Source: Caballeronia glebae (GTDB lineage Bacteria; Pseudomonadota; Gammaproteobacteria; Burkholderiales; Burkholderiaceae). From it: a stretch of DNA of 64,000 nt. The stretch covers positions 1-64,000 of the forward strand of contig NZ_FCOJ02000012.1 in assembly GCF_001545035.1 (NCBI RefSeq). The letters are read 5' to 3'. Shown here in pieces: positions 27,364 through 36,925 of the stretch. Under the pieces are notes generated by a model. That model saw only the letters and a list, made by a program, of their open reading frames with translations. It was not told the DNA's origin and ran no database searches. Each line of letters starts with the position of its first letter. Within the stretch, counting starts at the first letter, position 1. The translations under genes were made by a program, and so were the position numbers.

Positions 27364-29364
27364 TCACGCGTCGCGCAATTCGGGCGCGTCCTCGCGCGGA
27401 CCGCTCAGCGCGGTTTCGCCGCCCGGATCGTCGAGGCCCGCCCACGGCACGCCGTCGGTGGACTGACGGCGCGCGGCGGCCACGCAGGCCTCGACCAGCT
27501 CTCCGAAGGACACCGCCGCCGAACTCGTGCGCACGAGCACTTCGCCTTGCAGCGAACTCTCGGGGAATATCAATCCGACGATCAGTTCGGCCGAAGGCGC
27601 CCGCTGATGCAGACGCCGCAGCAGATTGCGCAGATACGGCGGCGACTCGGCCGCATCGAACGACACGACGCAGATGATCGACACGCCGGCGAGATCGACC
27701 TCGCCGAAGCGTCCGCGCGAGAAGCGTTCGTAGCCCGCCAGGTCCGCGTACAGGCCGTGCTTGCGGAAAAGCTGCACGGCGATGGTCGCCGCGAGATCGT
27801 CGAGCTCGCTTCTCCCCGCGATGCACAGCACCGACGCCGTGTGGCCTTCCGTGTGCGGATCGAAACGCGCGGGCGGCGACTCGGGCGCGATCCGCGGCCC
27901 GTCGTCGGGCGATTCGAAGCTCGCGGGCAACTCCTCTCTCGGCGCGACGCTCACCGCCACGTCTTCCGCATCCTCCAGCCCTTCGATGATGTCTAGCGCC
28001 GATTCGTTGATGCGCCGCAACTGGTCCGCCGTGACGACGCCGCGCAGCACGTCGTTGTGGGCGTAACGCAGGCCTTCGAGCGCGACCTCGTCGTAATACG
28101 CGATCAACGAGCGTTCCTTGAGCAGCGACTCGGCCTGCACGAGCGCCTCGTCGGGATCGTTCGCGAGCAGGCGCTGATAGAAGTTCTCGGCGGGTGTGAG
28201 CGCGGGCCGGTCGCCGAACAGCACGTCGAGAAATTCGAGGCGATCGACATGGCGGCCGAGAATCACGAGGCAAAGCGTGAGCGGCGTCGAGAGCACGAGG
28301 CCGACCGGCCCCCAGATCCAGCTCCAGAAAATCGCCGCGACAATCACCGCGAACGGCGAAAGCCCCGTGCTGTGCCCGTACAGCAGCGGCTCGACGACGT
28401 GGCCCGCGAGAATGTCCGTCACGCCGAAGAGCACGATGGTCCACACGAGCATCGCCCAGCCGGGACCGACGGCCGCCGCGAACACGACCGCGACGAGCGC
28501 CGCGATCCACGTCCCGACGTAGGGCACGAAGCGCAGCAACGCGGCCATCACGCCGAAGAGCAGCGCGCCCGGCACGCCGATGATCGCGAGCCCGATCGAA
28601 ATGACGATGCCCACGCTCACGTTGATGCCGAGCTGAGCGAGGAAGTAGCGCGACAGACGCCGCGCGGCTTCGTCCATCGCGGTGGTCGCGCGATGCAGGT
28701 CGCGCGAGCCGAAAAGCCGGATCAGCCGGTCGCGCAGATCTTCGCGCTGAAGCAGGATGAACACCGCGACCACGAGCACGATGCCGGTGGTTTCCAGCGG
28801 ACTGATGACCGGCGACAGGAAGCGCTGCGCCAGTTCCAGCGGCGTCGGCGTGGGCTCGTGCACTTCAACGGGCATCGGCTGGTCGATCGGCGAGGCGGCC
28901 GGGTTGTCCTCGTTCTTCGGCTCCTGCTCGCGCGTGGGCGAAATCCGCTTCAACGCGCGCGACGCACGGCCGAGAAACGCATCGGCGCGGCCGACGGTCA
29001 TTTTCTGCACGTTTTCGAGCTTGCGCTCGACGGCGACCTGATACTTCGGCAGATCGCCCGCGAGTTGCGCGACCTGAGCGCCGATCAGCGCGCCGACCGC
29101 CGTCAGCACCGAGAGCGCGATCACCACGGCGACAATCACGGAAGGCACTTGTCCGAAACGCAGCCGCCGCAAAAATTCGACGAACGGCGCAAGCAGAAAG
29201 CTCAACAGAATCGCGAGGATGATCGGGATCATCACCGCGCGGCCGAAGTACAGCGCGCAAATGACGACGACGCCCGTCACCAGCGACGCCAGCGCGCGCA
29301 CGCCGGGCGCTTCGGGCGGCAGGATTTTCGCGGGTGGCCGGCGCGGCGCGGGTGCTTGAGGCAT
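27364..29364 (-). CDS. AI-2E/PerM-family transporter with long C-terminal extension
   Basis: 666 aa. N-terminal about 380 residues are the AI-2E (PerM/YdiK) permease: helices from about residue 24 to 375, with the family motif near the last helices (PLLYGHSTGLSPFAVIVAAIFW, then GLVLSTPLTLCLVILG). The remaining about 280 residues are soluble: a helical part (NDPDEALVQAESLLKERS) and an alpha/beta domain starting VLCIAGRSELDDLAATIAVQLFRKHG that resembles a Rossmann- or cobalamin-binding-like fold. The tail is roughly as long as the permease and gives an unusual size for the family. Transport substrate unknown; the family name does not prove autoinducer transport. Start at 29364 is chosen by the first helix position. 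Confidence 0.88.
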   Translation of the reverse strand: MPQAPAPRRPPAKILPPEAPGVRALASLVTGVVVICALYFGRAVMIPIILAILLSFLLAPFVEFLRRLRFGQVPSVIVAVVIALSVLTAVGALIGAQVAQLAGDLPKYQVAVERKLENVQKMTVGRADAFLGRASRALKRISPTREQEPKNEDNPAASPIDQPMPVEVHEPTPTPLELAQRFLSPVISPLETTGIVLVVAVFILLQREDLRDRLIRLFGSRDLHRATTAMDEAARRLSRYFLAQLGINVSVGIVISIGLAIIGVPGALLFGVMAALLRFVPYVGTWIAALVAVVFAAAVGPGWAMLVWTIVLFGVTDILAGHVVEPLLYGHSTGLSPFAVIVAAIFWSWIWGPVGLVLSTPLTLCLVILGRHVDRLEFLDVLFGDRPALTPAENFYQRLLANDPDEALVQAESLLKERSLIAYYDEVALEGLRYAHNDVLRGVVTADQLRRINESALDIIEGLEDAEDVAVSVAPREELPASFESPDDGPRIAPESPPARFDPHTEGHTASVLCIAGRSELDDLAATIAVQLFRKHGLYADLAGYERFSRGRFGEVDLAGVSIICVVSFDAAESPPYLRNLLRRLHQRAPSAELIVGLIFPESSLQGEVLVRTSSAAVSFGELVEACVAAARRQSTDGVPWAGLDDPGGETALSGPREDAPELRDA

Positions 29365-29499
29365 GGGAAACGATTCGCTTTTAGTGTGAAGTCGGCGGCG
29401 CGCGGGGCGTCGTGCGCCGTGGCGCGGCCAGCTCGTGTGCGGGTAGCAAGGGAGCCTAAGCAAGGCGCGTGCCGTCGACGCGGGGTCCGTCGTTCTTGA

Positions 29500-29519
29500 G
29501 GTGAGGTTGTTCGGGAGCC
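29500..29519 (+). repeat. Dispersed motif copy D
   Basis: GGTGAGGTTGTTCGGGAGCC. Full match to both conserved blocks. Confidence 0.78.
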
Positions 29520-29544
29520 GAATTTTACTGGAATCGGCTTCACC

Positions 29545-29564
29545 GGTGAGGAAATACGGGAGCT
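29545..29564 (+). repeat. Dispersed motif copy E
   Basis: GGTGAGGAAATACGGGAGCT. One change in the second block (TACGGGAG); shares GGTGAGGAAAT with copy C. Confidence 0.7.
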
Positions 29565-29672
29565 AGCGCGGCGCGCTCAGGAACAAATGCTGGACTGGTC
29601 GGCAGAAGGGAGATGACCGGAGTCACCCCGCGCGCGGGACTACACTGAATCACGCCTTGCAAGGAGTCCCCC

Positions 29673-29975
29673 ATGAACATGACACGCGTCGCATTGGTTC
29701 TCGCATCGGCCCTCGCCGCTACATCGGCTTTCGCGCAGCTTCATCCGAGCGTCGAAACCGACATGTACGCGCCGCAGAACAACACGAAGCTCATGCCGAA
29801 CGCGCCGCTCGGCAGTCAATATCCGACGCATGGCAACGCGCAGGCCGGCGAGCTCAATCTCAATCCGAGCGATCCGCGCGCGCAACTCGTCAACGGCCTG
29901 CCGAACAACGCCAACAGCGGCGGCTATGGCTCGCCGCTCGCGGGCAACAAGGCAAACGTGCCTCGCGGCGAATAA
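29673..29975 (+). CDS. Small exported hypothetical protein
   Basis: 100 aa with a signal peptide (VALVLASALAATSAFA, cut before QLHPS). The mature part is Asn/Pro/Gly-rich and looks disordered. AAGGAG precedes the ATG. No known domain seen. Its promoter region contains motif copies D and E. Confidence 0.8.
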   Translation: MNMTRVALVLASALAATSAFAQLHPSVETDMYAPQNNTKLMPNAPLGSQYPTHGNAQAGELNLNPSDPRAQLVNGLPNNANSGGYGSPLAGNKANVPRGE

Positions 29976-30133
29976 CAGCAGCGTGAGCCGGCCCGACCAC
30001 TTCGCGCTCACCGTTCTCGATTCGAGCATGGTGATTTGAAAATCGACGCTATTCTCCTTCTCGCGGCAAGAACCGATACTCGATTCACAGGACGGGACAT
30101 CGCCCGGCCATCGACCGAATCGGGGAACTTGCC

Positions 30134-30754
30134 GTGAAGATCTATCATCATCCGCTGTCCGGGCATGCACACCGCGCGCGTCTGTTTCTGAATCTGCTGG
30201 GCGTCGAACATGACGAAGCGTTCGTCGATCTCGCCGCCGCCGCGCACAAGACGCCCGAATATCTGAGGCTGAATCGCTTCGGCCAGATTCCGGTGCTCGT
30301 CGATGGCCATACGGTCATCGCCGATTCCAACGCGATCCTCGTTTATCTCGCGAAAAAAGCCGGCGACACGAAATGGCTGCCCGAAACGCCCGCCGAAGCC
30401 GCCGCCGTACAGCGCTGGCTCTCGGTCGCGGCCGGGCAGATCGCGTTCGGTCCCGCCGCCGCGCGTCTCGTCACCGTGTTCGGCGCGAAGTTCGACGCGA
30501 ACGAAGTCATCGCGCGGGCGCACAACGTCCTCAAGGTGATCGACGCGGAACTGGCCAATCGCGACTGGATCGCCGCGACCGCCGCCGCGCATCCGACCAT
30601 CGCGGATGTCGCGCTCTACAGCTACATTTCGAGCGCGCCCGAAGGCAACGTCGACCTTGCCGCCTACACGAACGTGAACGCGTGGCTCAGGCGCGTCGAG
30701 GCGCTGAAGGGCTTCGTTCCGTTTCAAAAGACAGCCGCGGGTCTCGCGGCGTAA
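30134..30754 (+). CDS. Glutathione S-transferase
   Basis: 206 aa. Thioredoxin-fold N-terminus ([22 protein letters not shown]) with the glutathione-binding VPVLVDG-type segment as [17 protein letters not shown], then an all-helical C-terminal domain. The start is GTG at 30134; no in-frame ATG precedes the conserved beta strand. It lies 54 bp upstream of a large redox fusion gene and may be coexpressed with it, so a shared detoxification role is plausible. Substrate unknown. Confidence 0.92.
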   Translation: MKIYHHPLSGHAHRARLFLNLLGVEHDEAFVDLAAAAHKTPEYLRLNRFGQIPVLVDGHTVIADSNAILVYLAKKAGDTKWLPETPAEAAAVQRWLSVAAGQIAFGPAAARLVTVFGAKFDANEVIARAHNVLKVIDAELANRDWIAATAAAHPTIADVALYSYISSAPEGNVDLAAYTNVNAWLRRVEALKGFVPFQKTAAGLAA

Positions 30755-30808
30755 AGTAAGCGGCGGCAGCGTTTCGCCGCCGCGCCCGTATCGAAGAGGC
30801 ATACGATC

Positions 30809-32896
30809 ATGTCCACTTCCGCGCTCGCCAATCTCAAACAAGTCGCCACGCCTTCCCCGTGGCATCGCGGCGAAATCGCTATTCAGAAAGCCTTCGGTGT
30901 CGATGAGCGCATGGACGGCGTCGGGCGGCGCGTCGTGCGCGACTACATGCCGGATCAACATCGCCAGTTCTTCGCGCAGTTGCCGTTCATCGTGGCGGGC
31001 GCGGTCGACGAGCACGGCGATCCGTGGGCGACGCTGCTCGCCGGGCATCCCGGCTTCATGCACACGCGCGATTCAAAAACCTTGTCGATGAGCCGCGCGC
31101 GCGATCCGCACGATCCCGCCGATGCCGGCATGAGCGATGGCGCATCGATCGGTCTGCTCGGCATCGAAATGCACACGCGCCGCCGCAATCGCTTGAACGG
31201 CGTGATTCACCGCGATGGCGCGAATCTCGGATTCGATGTGGCCGTCGAGCAGAGCTTCGGCAATTGCCCGCAGTACATCCAGTTGCGCGATTTCGAATTC
31301 GTGCGCGATCCGGCCGTGCCCTCGCCGGTCGAGCCGCTCGTGCTCGACGCCCTTTCGCCGCGTGCCCGGGCGATGATCGCAGGCGCGGACACGTTCTTCG
31401 TCGCGTCGTATTTCGATCGCGAGGACGGGCATCGGCTAGTGGACGTGTCGCATCGCGGCGGCAAGCCGGGCTTCGTGCGGCTGTCGGACGACGGCGCGCT
31501 CACGATTCCCGATTTCGCGGGCAATCTCTTCTTCAACACGCTCGGCAACATTCTCGTGAACGGGCGCGCGGGACTCGTGTTCGCGGACTTCGAAACGGGC
31601 GATCTGCTGCAACTCACGGGCGACGCCGAAGTGCTGCTCGATTCGCCCGAAGCCGCCGCGTTCCAGGGCGCGGAGCGGCTGTGGCGCTTCACGCCGCGGC
31701 GCGTGCTGTATCGCGCGCAGGCGTTGCCGTTGCGGTGGAAGGCGCGCGGCGACGGCGCATCGCCCAATTCGCTGATGACGGGCGACTGGACGCAAGTGGC
31801 CGAGCGCCTCAAGGCCGCCGCGCTCGCAAACGCGTGGCGCGCCTTCCGCGTGAGCAAGGTCGTCGACGAAAGCGATGCGATCCGCTCGTTTCATCTCGAA
31901 CCCGCCGATGGCGCGGGCATCGTCGCGCACAAGGCCGGCCAGCATCTGCCGATCCGCGTGACGCTGCCGGGCGACGCGAAGCCGCGGATTCGCACGTACA
32001 CGCTGTCGGTCGCGCCATCGGACGGCGTGTATCGCATCAGCGTGAAGCGCGACGGGCGGGTGTCGGCGTATCTGCACGACACGTTGAAAGCGGGCGGGAT
32101 TATCGAGGCGCGCGCGCCCGCCGGAGACTTCCCCATCGATCCGTTCGAGCATCGTCCCGTCGTGCTGATGGCGGCGGGCGTCGGCATCACGCCGATGCTC
32201 GCGATGTTGCGGCACATCGTCTACGAAGGCTTGAGGAAGCGCCGCGTGCGGCCGGTGTGGATGATCGTGTCGGCGCATTCGCTCGCAAGCCGCGCGTTCG
32301 CGCAGGAAATCGACGCGCTCGCCCAAAGCGCGGGCGGCGCGGTGACGGTGATCCGCGTGCTGAGCGACACGAACGGCGCGCAACTGGAGCGCGATTACGA
32401 CGTCTCGGGGCGCATCGACATCGACCTGTTGACGAGCCGTCTGCCCTTCAACGACTACGACTTTTATCTGTGCGGGCCGGGCGCGTTCATGCAGTCGATC
32501 TACGACGGCCTGCGCGCGCTCAATGTTTCCGATGCGCGCGTGCATGCGGAGGCGTTCGGTCCATCGGCGCTGAAACGCACGGCCGATCGCGGCGCGGACG
32601 TGAAGCCGATGCGTCCTGCAGCGACCGAACCGGTGCAGATCGAATTCCTGAAGTCGGGCGCGAGCGCGCAATGGAAGCCGGGCGGCGGCACGTTGCTGGA
32701 ACTCGCGGAAGCAAGCGGTCTGTCGCCCGAGTTCAACTGTCGCGGCGGCACGTGCGGCACATGCCGGACGCGCGTCGTGCGGGGCGCGGTGTCGTATGAA
32801 AGCGAGCCGGCGTTCCATGTCGGCGACGATGAAGCGCTGATTTGCTGCGCGATGCCCGCCGCCGGCGAAGGAGACACGCTCGCGCTCGATCTCTGA
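30809..32896 (+). CDS. PPOX / ferredoxin-reductase / [2Fe-2S] fusion protein
   Basis: 695 aa with three parts. Residues about 30-330 are a pyridoxamine-phosphate-oxidase-like FMN split-barrel (GIEMHTRRRNRLNGV, FGNCPQYIQ). About 345-590 are an FAD-binding ferredoxin-NADP reductase module (RTYTLSVAPSDG for FAD, VLMAAGVGITPMLAML for NAD). The last about 85 are a plant-type ferredoxin with Cys644, Cys649, Cys652 and Cys679 or Cys680. All in one frame, so an electron chain NAD(P)H to FAD to [2Fe-2S], possibly to FMN, is built into one protein. Substrate is unknown; nothing nearby names it. Confidence 0.9.
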   Translation: MSTSALANLKQVATPSPWHRGEIAIQKAFGVDERMDGVGRRVVRDYMPDQHRQFFAQLPFIVAGAVDEHGDPWATLLAGHPGFMHTRDSKTLSMSRARDPHDPADAGMSDGASIGLLGIEMHTRRRNRLNGVIHRDGANLGFDVAVEQSFGNCPQYIQLRDFEFVRDPAVPSPVEPLVLDALSPRARAMIAGADTFFVASYFDREDGHRLVDVSHRGGKPGFVRLSDDGALTIPDFAGNLFFNTLGNILVNGRAGLVFADFETGDLLQLTGDAEVLLDSPEAAAFQGAERLWRFTPRRVLYRAQALPLRWKARGDGASPNSLMTGDWTQVAERLKAAALANAWRAFRVSKVVDESDAIRSFHLEPADGAGIVAHKAGQHLPIRVTLPGDAKPRIRTYTLSVAPSDGVYRISVKRDGRVSAYLHDTLKAGGIIEARAPAGDFPIDPFEHRPVVLMAAGVGITPMLAMLRHIVYEGLRKRRVRPVWMIVSAHSLASRAFAQEIDALAQSAGGAVTVIRVLSDTNGAQLERDYDVSGRIDIDLLTSRLPFNDYDFYLCGPGAFMQSIYDGLRALNVSDARVHAEAFGPSALKRTADRGADVKPMRPAATEPVQIEFLKSGASAQWKPGGGTLLELAEASGLSPEFNCRGGTCGTCRTRVVRGAVSYESEPAFHVGDDEALICCAMPAAGEGDTLALDL

Positions 32897-32967
32897 TTAT
32901 TGTGCCTCGCGCCCATATCCCCGAGAATGCACGGCATCCTTCACGCTTGCATGCGTCGTGCTTCCTT

Positions 32968-33876
32968 ATGGACCGAGTACAGGCAATGACGACCTTCGTC
33001 ACGGTGGTCGAAACCGGTGGCTTCGCATCGGCGGCGCGCAAGCTCGACGTGTCGCCGTCGGTCGTGAGCCGCGTCGTGACAGAACTCGAAGAGCACCTCG
33101 GCGTGCGCCTTCTGACGCGCACGACGCGCGTCGTGCGTCTCACCGACGCCGGCAGCGGTTATTTCGAGGATTGCCGCCGCATTCTCGGTGAAATCGATAA
33201 CGCCGAGCTTTCCGCGACCGGCACGCATTCGTCGCCGCGCGGCCTGCTCACGATCACTGCGCCCGTGATGTTCGGCCGCCTGCACGTCACGCCGATCGTC
33301 CTCGATTATCTTGGCCGTTACCCCGAAGCCGATGCGAGTTGCTGGTTCGTCGACCGCGTCGTGAATCTCGTCGATGAAGGCATCGACGTGGCGGTGCGCA
33401 TTGCGCAACTGCCGGACTCATCGTTGCAGGCGATCAACGTCGGGCGCGTGCGGCGCGTGCTGTGCGCATCGCCCGCTTATCTCGCGAAGCACGGCACGCC
33501 GCGCCATCCGGACGATCTCGCGGAGCATGTCATCATTGCGTCGACGGGCGCATCGACGCCGCAGGAATGGCGTCTGCACGATGGCGAGCGGCAGTTTCTC
33601 GTGCGCTCGCATCCGCGCCTGACGACGACCACCAACGATTCGGCCATCGACGCCGCGCTTGCCGATTTCGGCATCGCGCGGCTCTTGTCGTATCAGGTCG
33701 CGCAGCATCTGAACGACGGGCGTCTCGCGGTCGTGCTGCCCGACTTCGAGCCGCCGCCCTTGCCTATCCATCTCGTGCATCGCGAAGGACGTCACGTCAC
33801 GCAGAAGGTGCGCGCGTTCCTCGACCTCGCCGTGACGACACTGCGCGCAAATGAATCGTTGCGCGAGGCGCGCTAA
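32968..33876 (+). CDS. LysR-family transcriptional regulator
   Basis: 302 aa. Winged helix-turn-helix at the N-terminus (MTTFVTVVETGGFASAARKLDVSPSVVSRVV, LGVRLLTRTTR), then a LysR substrate-binding domain. It lies 71 bp downstream of the PPOX fusion gene on the same strand. Start at 32968 gives the normal MDxxxxMxxF N-terminus. It may control its upstream neighbour or zwf; neither is shown. Confidence 0.93.
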   Translation: MDRVQAMTTFVTVVETGGFASAARKLDVSPSVVSRVVTELEEHLGVRLLTRTTRVVRLTDAGSGYFEDCRRILGEIDNAELSATGTHSSPRGLLTITAPVMFGRLHVTPIVLDYLGRYPEADASCWFVDRVVNLVDEGIDVAVRIAQLPDSSLQAINVGRVRRVLCASPAYLAKHGTPRHPDDLAEHVIIASTGASTPQEWRLHDGERQFLVRSHPRLTTTTNDSAIDAALADFGIARLLSYQVAQHLNDGRLAVVLPDFEPPPLPIHLVHREGRHVTQKVRAFLDLAVTTLRANESLREAR

Positions 33877-34041
33877 ACATACGCGCCTTCGGTGACTTTT
33901 CGTCCATCGCCGGTCGAATCGAACGGCCGTTAGCACGACTGCCGTGCAAAATGCCGGCAAAACATGCAACATAGCTGTCTCGAACGATCGCACCGATCGC
34001 CGCGCTTTCGGCTTTTCTGAACCTTTATCGGCTCAAGCACC

Positions 34042-35517
34042 ATGACGAATCCAACTTCTCCCTTGAACGAACGCCCGCTCGACATGATCATTTTCGGCGG
34101 CGGCGGAGACCTGGCGGCGCGCAAGCTGCTGCCGGCGCTCTACATGGCGCACACGCACTGCAATCTGCCCGCCGACACGCGCATTCTCGCCATCGGCCGC
34201 AAGGACTGGACGCGCGAGGATTACCTCAGGAACTTCATGGAGGAGCAGGCGCGTCCGTTCATCGACTCGAAAGTGTTCGATGCCCAGTCGTGGGACAAAT
34301 TTCTCGCGCTGTTCGACTACGTACGCGTCGATGTCGAGAATCCGGGCGATTTCCAGCGTCTCGCGCAAGCCGCGCGTCCGGGCTCGCAACGCGTGCTTTA
34401 CCTGTCGACGTCGCCCGAGCTGTTCGTGACCATCTGCGAGAACCTGGACGGCGCGGGCATCCTCGACGAGCACGCGCGCGTCGTGCTGGAAAAGCCGCTC
34501 GGCCACGATCTCGCTTCCGCGCGCGCTATCAACGACGCGGTCGGCAAGCACTTCAAGGAAGAGCAGATCTACCGTATCGACCATTATCTCGGCAAGGAAA
34601 CCGTGCAGAACCTGATGGTGCTGCGCTTCGGCAATGCGATCTTCGGCCCGCTGTGGCAGGCGCCGTATATCAAGAGCGTGCAGATCACAGTGTCGGAGAC
34701 GGTGGGCGTCGGCAGCCGCGCGGGCTTCTACGATCACACCGGCGCGTTGCGCGACATGGTGCAGAACCACTTGCTGCAACTGCTGTGCATCGTCGCGATG
34801 GAACCGCCGGTATCGCTCGATCCGGACGCCGTGCGCGACGAAAAGCTGAAGGTGCTGAAGTCGCTGCGGCCCATGACCGTCGCGGATATCGCGCGCGACA
34901 CCGTGCGCGGCCAGTACACGGCGGGCGCGGTGGGCGGCGAGGCGGTGAAGGGTTATCTGCAAGAGCAGAACGTGCCGGCGGACAGCCGCGCGGAAACGTT
35001 CGTGGCGTTGCGCGCGCATCTCAACAACTGGCGCTGGGCCAACGTGCCGTTTTTCCTGCGCACCGGCAAGCGCATGCAGAATCGCCGCTCGGAGATCGTC
35101 ATCGACTTCGCGGACCTGCCGTTCTCGATCATTCCCGAGGGTCCGCGTCATTACGGCAACCGCCTGACGATCACGCTGCAGCCGGAAGAGTCCATCCAAT
35201 TGCAGATGATGGCGAAGGAACCGGGCAGCGGCATGCACATGCAGCCGGTCACGCTCAATCTCGATCTGCAGCAGGCCATGACGCAGCGGCGCGCGGAAGC
35301 GTACGAGCGTCTGCTGATCGACGTGATTCGCGGCCGGCTCACGCACTTCATGCGTCGCGACGAGCTGGAAGCGGCATGGACATGGGTCGAGCCGATTCTC
35401 AACGGCTGGAAGGAACTGGGCGACCGTCCGCGCGGTTATACGGCGGGAACGTTCGGGCCGGCGGCTTCGAGTGCGTTGATGGCGCGTGAAAATCTGGCCT
35501 GGGCGGAAGAGGCCTGA
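34042..35517 (+). CDS. zwf: Glucose-6-phosphate 1-dehydrogenase
   Basis: 491 aa. First enzyme of the pentose phosphate and Entner-Doudoroff routes, making NADPH. The nucleotide-binding loop (IIFGGGGDLAARKLLPALY), the active-site RIDHYLGKETVQNL, and the substrate-binding RTGKRM region are intact. Length is normal. Its neighbours are not other Entner-Doudoroff genes, so it is probably a second or stand-alone copy. It converges with the FUSC exporter gene with a long hairpin between. Confidence 0.97.
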   Translation: MTNPTSPLNERPLDMIIFGGGGDLAARKLLPALYMAHTHCNLPADTRILAIGRKDWTREDYLRNFMEEQARPFIDSKVFDAQSWDKFLALFDYVRVDVENPGDFQRLAQAARPGSQRVLYLSTSPELFVTICENLDGAGILDEHARVVLEKPLGHDLASARAINDAVGKHFKEEQIYRIDHYLGKETVQNLMVLRFGNAIFGPLWQAPYIKSVQITVSETVGVGSRAGFYDHTGALRDMVQNHLLQLLCIVAMEPPVSLDPDAVRDEKLKVLKSLRPMTVADIARDTVRGQYTAGAVGGEAVKGYLQEQNVPADSRAETFVALRAHLNNWRWANVPFFLRTGKRMQNRRSEIVIDFADLPFSIIPEGPRHYGNRLTITLQPEESIQLQMMAKEPGSGMHMQPVTLNLDLQQAMTQRRAEAYERLLIDVIRGRLTHFMRRDELEAAWTWVEPILNGWKELGDRPRGYTAGTFGPAASSALMARENLAWAEEA

Positions 35518-35536
35518 TCCTCTGAAGCGATCCGGC

Positions 35537-35568
35537 GCGATGCGGCTGACGTAACGTCACCGCATCGC
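35537..35568. terminator. Long hairpin between zwf and FUSC exporter gene
   Basis: GCGATGCGG-C-TGACG, loop TAA, CGTCA-CCGCATCGC: a 14-bp stem with one bulged base. It overlaps the FUSC stop codon. No T-tract follows, so it is a terminator-like or end-protecting hairpin rather than a classical terminator. Confidence 0.55.
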
Positions 35569-36837
35569 GGCGCGCGGGGCCCGGCGCGCCGCCCACAGCG
35601 CGCCCACCGCCATCACCGCCGACAACACCACGATCCCGGCCAGAATCCCTTCGAGCCGCATCAGCGCGGGCATTGGGTCCGACGACCAATGGTGATCCTG
35701 CACGAAGACCATGATGAACGCGATGCCGAACTGTCGTCCGACATAGCTCGCGCCCTGCGTTCCGGTCTGCACGTGACAGCCGATCCACACGCCCGCGCAC
35801 AGCGCGATCATGCAGGCGAACGGGTTGTCGCCCAATAACGGCAGCAGCGCGAGGCTCGCCGCGCCCGCCAGCAGACAGCCGATGAAACGCTGAATCATGC
35901 GCTCGGCGATCGGCTTCCGCGTCGGCTTGCCGAGCGCCGATGCAGGCAGGATCAGCACGGCGACCGCCGTCACCATCGCCTGCGCGAAGCCGGGCAAATT
36001 CCACGCATAGGCGAGCGCCGCCAGAATCATCACCGACCACGCGCCTTGCCACGCGAGACGCTTGCGCATCGCGAGCGCGGTTTGCTCGGCGCGCGCGACG
36101 TGCGTCGCATCGAGCGCCTGCACGGCCTGCGCGGCATCGGAAGGCAATACGGTGACGGTTTGCGCGTTGACGCCATCGACACGATCCACCGTGGATGCGG
36201 CCTGCGCGCGCGGTACCGGCCGCGCCCCGCGCGACTTGCGATAGTGCTGCACGCCCGCGTGAAAAAGCGCCGACACGGCCACGCACGCGACCGTTCCGAC
36301 CGCCACTTCGACGACGCGCAAGAGCGCGAACGACGCCGTCGCCGCCGCGGACACGAGCCGATGCGCCTCGAAAGTCACCATCAGCGACGTCACGCCGCCC
36401 AGCACCCACGCGTAACCCGCATCGGAGACGAGCGCGCGATACACCGACATGCCGACGATCGCGCCGAGCAGCGGCACGAAGAGCCACGGCACGTCGCCGA
36501 TCACGGGCCCGGCCACGGCGCCGATCAGCGCGCCCGCGATCGTGCCGACCACGCGATGCACGCCCCGTTGCGCGCACGCCGAGAATTTCGACTGCATCAC
36601 CGCGAAGCCGCTGATCGCGGCCCACCAGATGTTGCTCAGGTGGAACGCATAGGCAAGCGCGACGGCGAGACCGACGGAAAGCATCGCCTGCGTGGCGAAG
36701 AGCGCGCGGGCCGGTGTCGGCCTGATCGCGATGAGTTCGCGCCCAAGCGCGGCGAAAGCGTCGCGGACGATGTGGACGAACGCGTCCACATCGTTCGGGA
36801 TGGGGCGGGCGCTTCGGGGAGGATCGTCGGTCGGCAT
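35557..36837 (-). CDS. FUSC-family (AaeB-like) aromatic acid exporter protein
   Basis: 426 aa. Two blocks of about five to six helices, separated by a soluble stretch around residues 205-260, as in FUSC/aromatic-acid exporters. Conserved parts: ISGFAVMQSKFSACAQRGVHRVVGTIAGALIGA in the first block and LPASALGKPTRKPIAERMIQRFIGCLLA in the second. Family members export aromatic carboxylic acids. No membrane-fusion partner gene lies beside it. Start at 36837 is the first Met; the frame continues upstream. Confidence 0.88.
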   Translation of the reverse strand: MPTDDPPRSARPIPNDVDAFVHIVRDAFAALGRELIAIRPTPARALFATQAMLSVGLAVALAYAFHLSNIWWAAISGFAVMQSKFSACAQRGVHRVVGTIAGALIGAVAGPVIGDVPWLFVPLLGAIVGMSVYRALVSDAGYAWVLGGVTSLMVTFEAHRLVSAAATASFALLRVVEVAVGTVACVAVSALFHAGVQHYRKSRGARPVPRAQAASTVDRVDGVNAQTVTVLPSDAAQAVQALDATHVARAEQTALAMRKRLAWQGAWSVMILAALAYAWNLPGFAQAMVTAVAVLILPASALGKPTRKPIAERMIQRFIGCLLAGAASLALLPLLGDNPFACMIALCAGVWIGCHVQTGTQGASYVGRQFGIAFIMVFVQDHHWSSDPMPALMRLEGILAGIVVLSAVMAVGALWAARRAPRAAMR

Positions 36838-36925
36838 CGTTCTGGCATTGATCGGGCGTCTGGTTTGAGCGTAGCCGCCCATCGCCCGGATGCAAAGCCG
36901 AACCGCGAAAGATGCGGCAAATCCG

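Larger units (their letters stand above)
29365..29672. other. Gap with two copies of the dispersed motif
   Basis: 308 bp between divergent genes, no coding frame that convinces. Copies D and E of the dispersed motif lie 45 bp apart (29500, 29545), on the side facing the plus-strand gene. Confidence 0.6.

Noticed and set aside
27364..29364. Quorum-signal (AI-2) exporter
   Set aside because: AI-2E is a family name; no luxS or AI-2 genes nearby and the substrate is not visible in sequence.
30760..30783. Terminator between the GST and PPOX fusion genes
   Set aside because: A GC stem is present but there is no T-tract and the two genes are only 54 bp apart; more likely one transcript.
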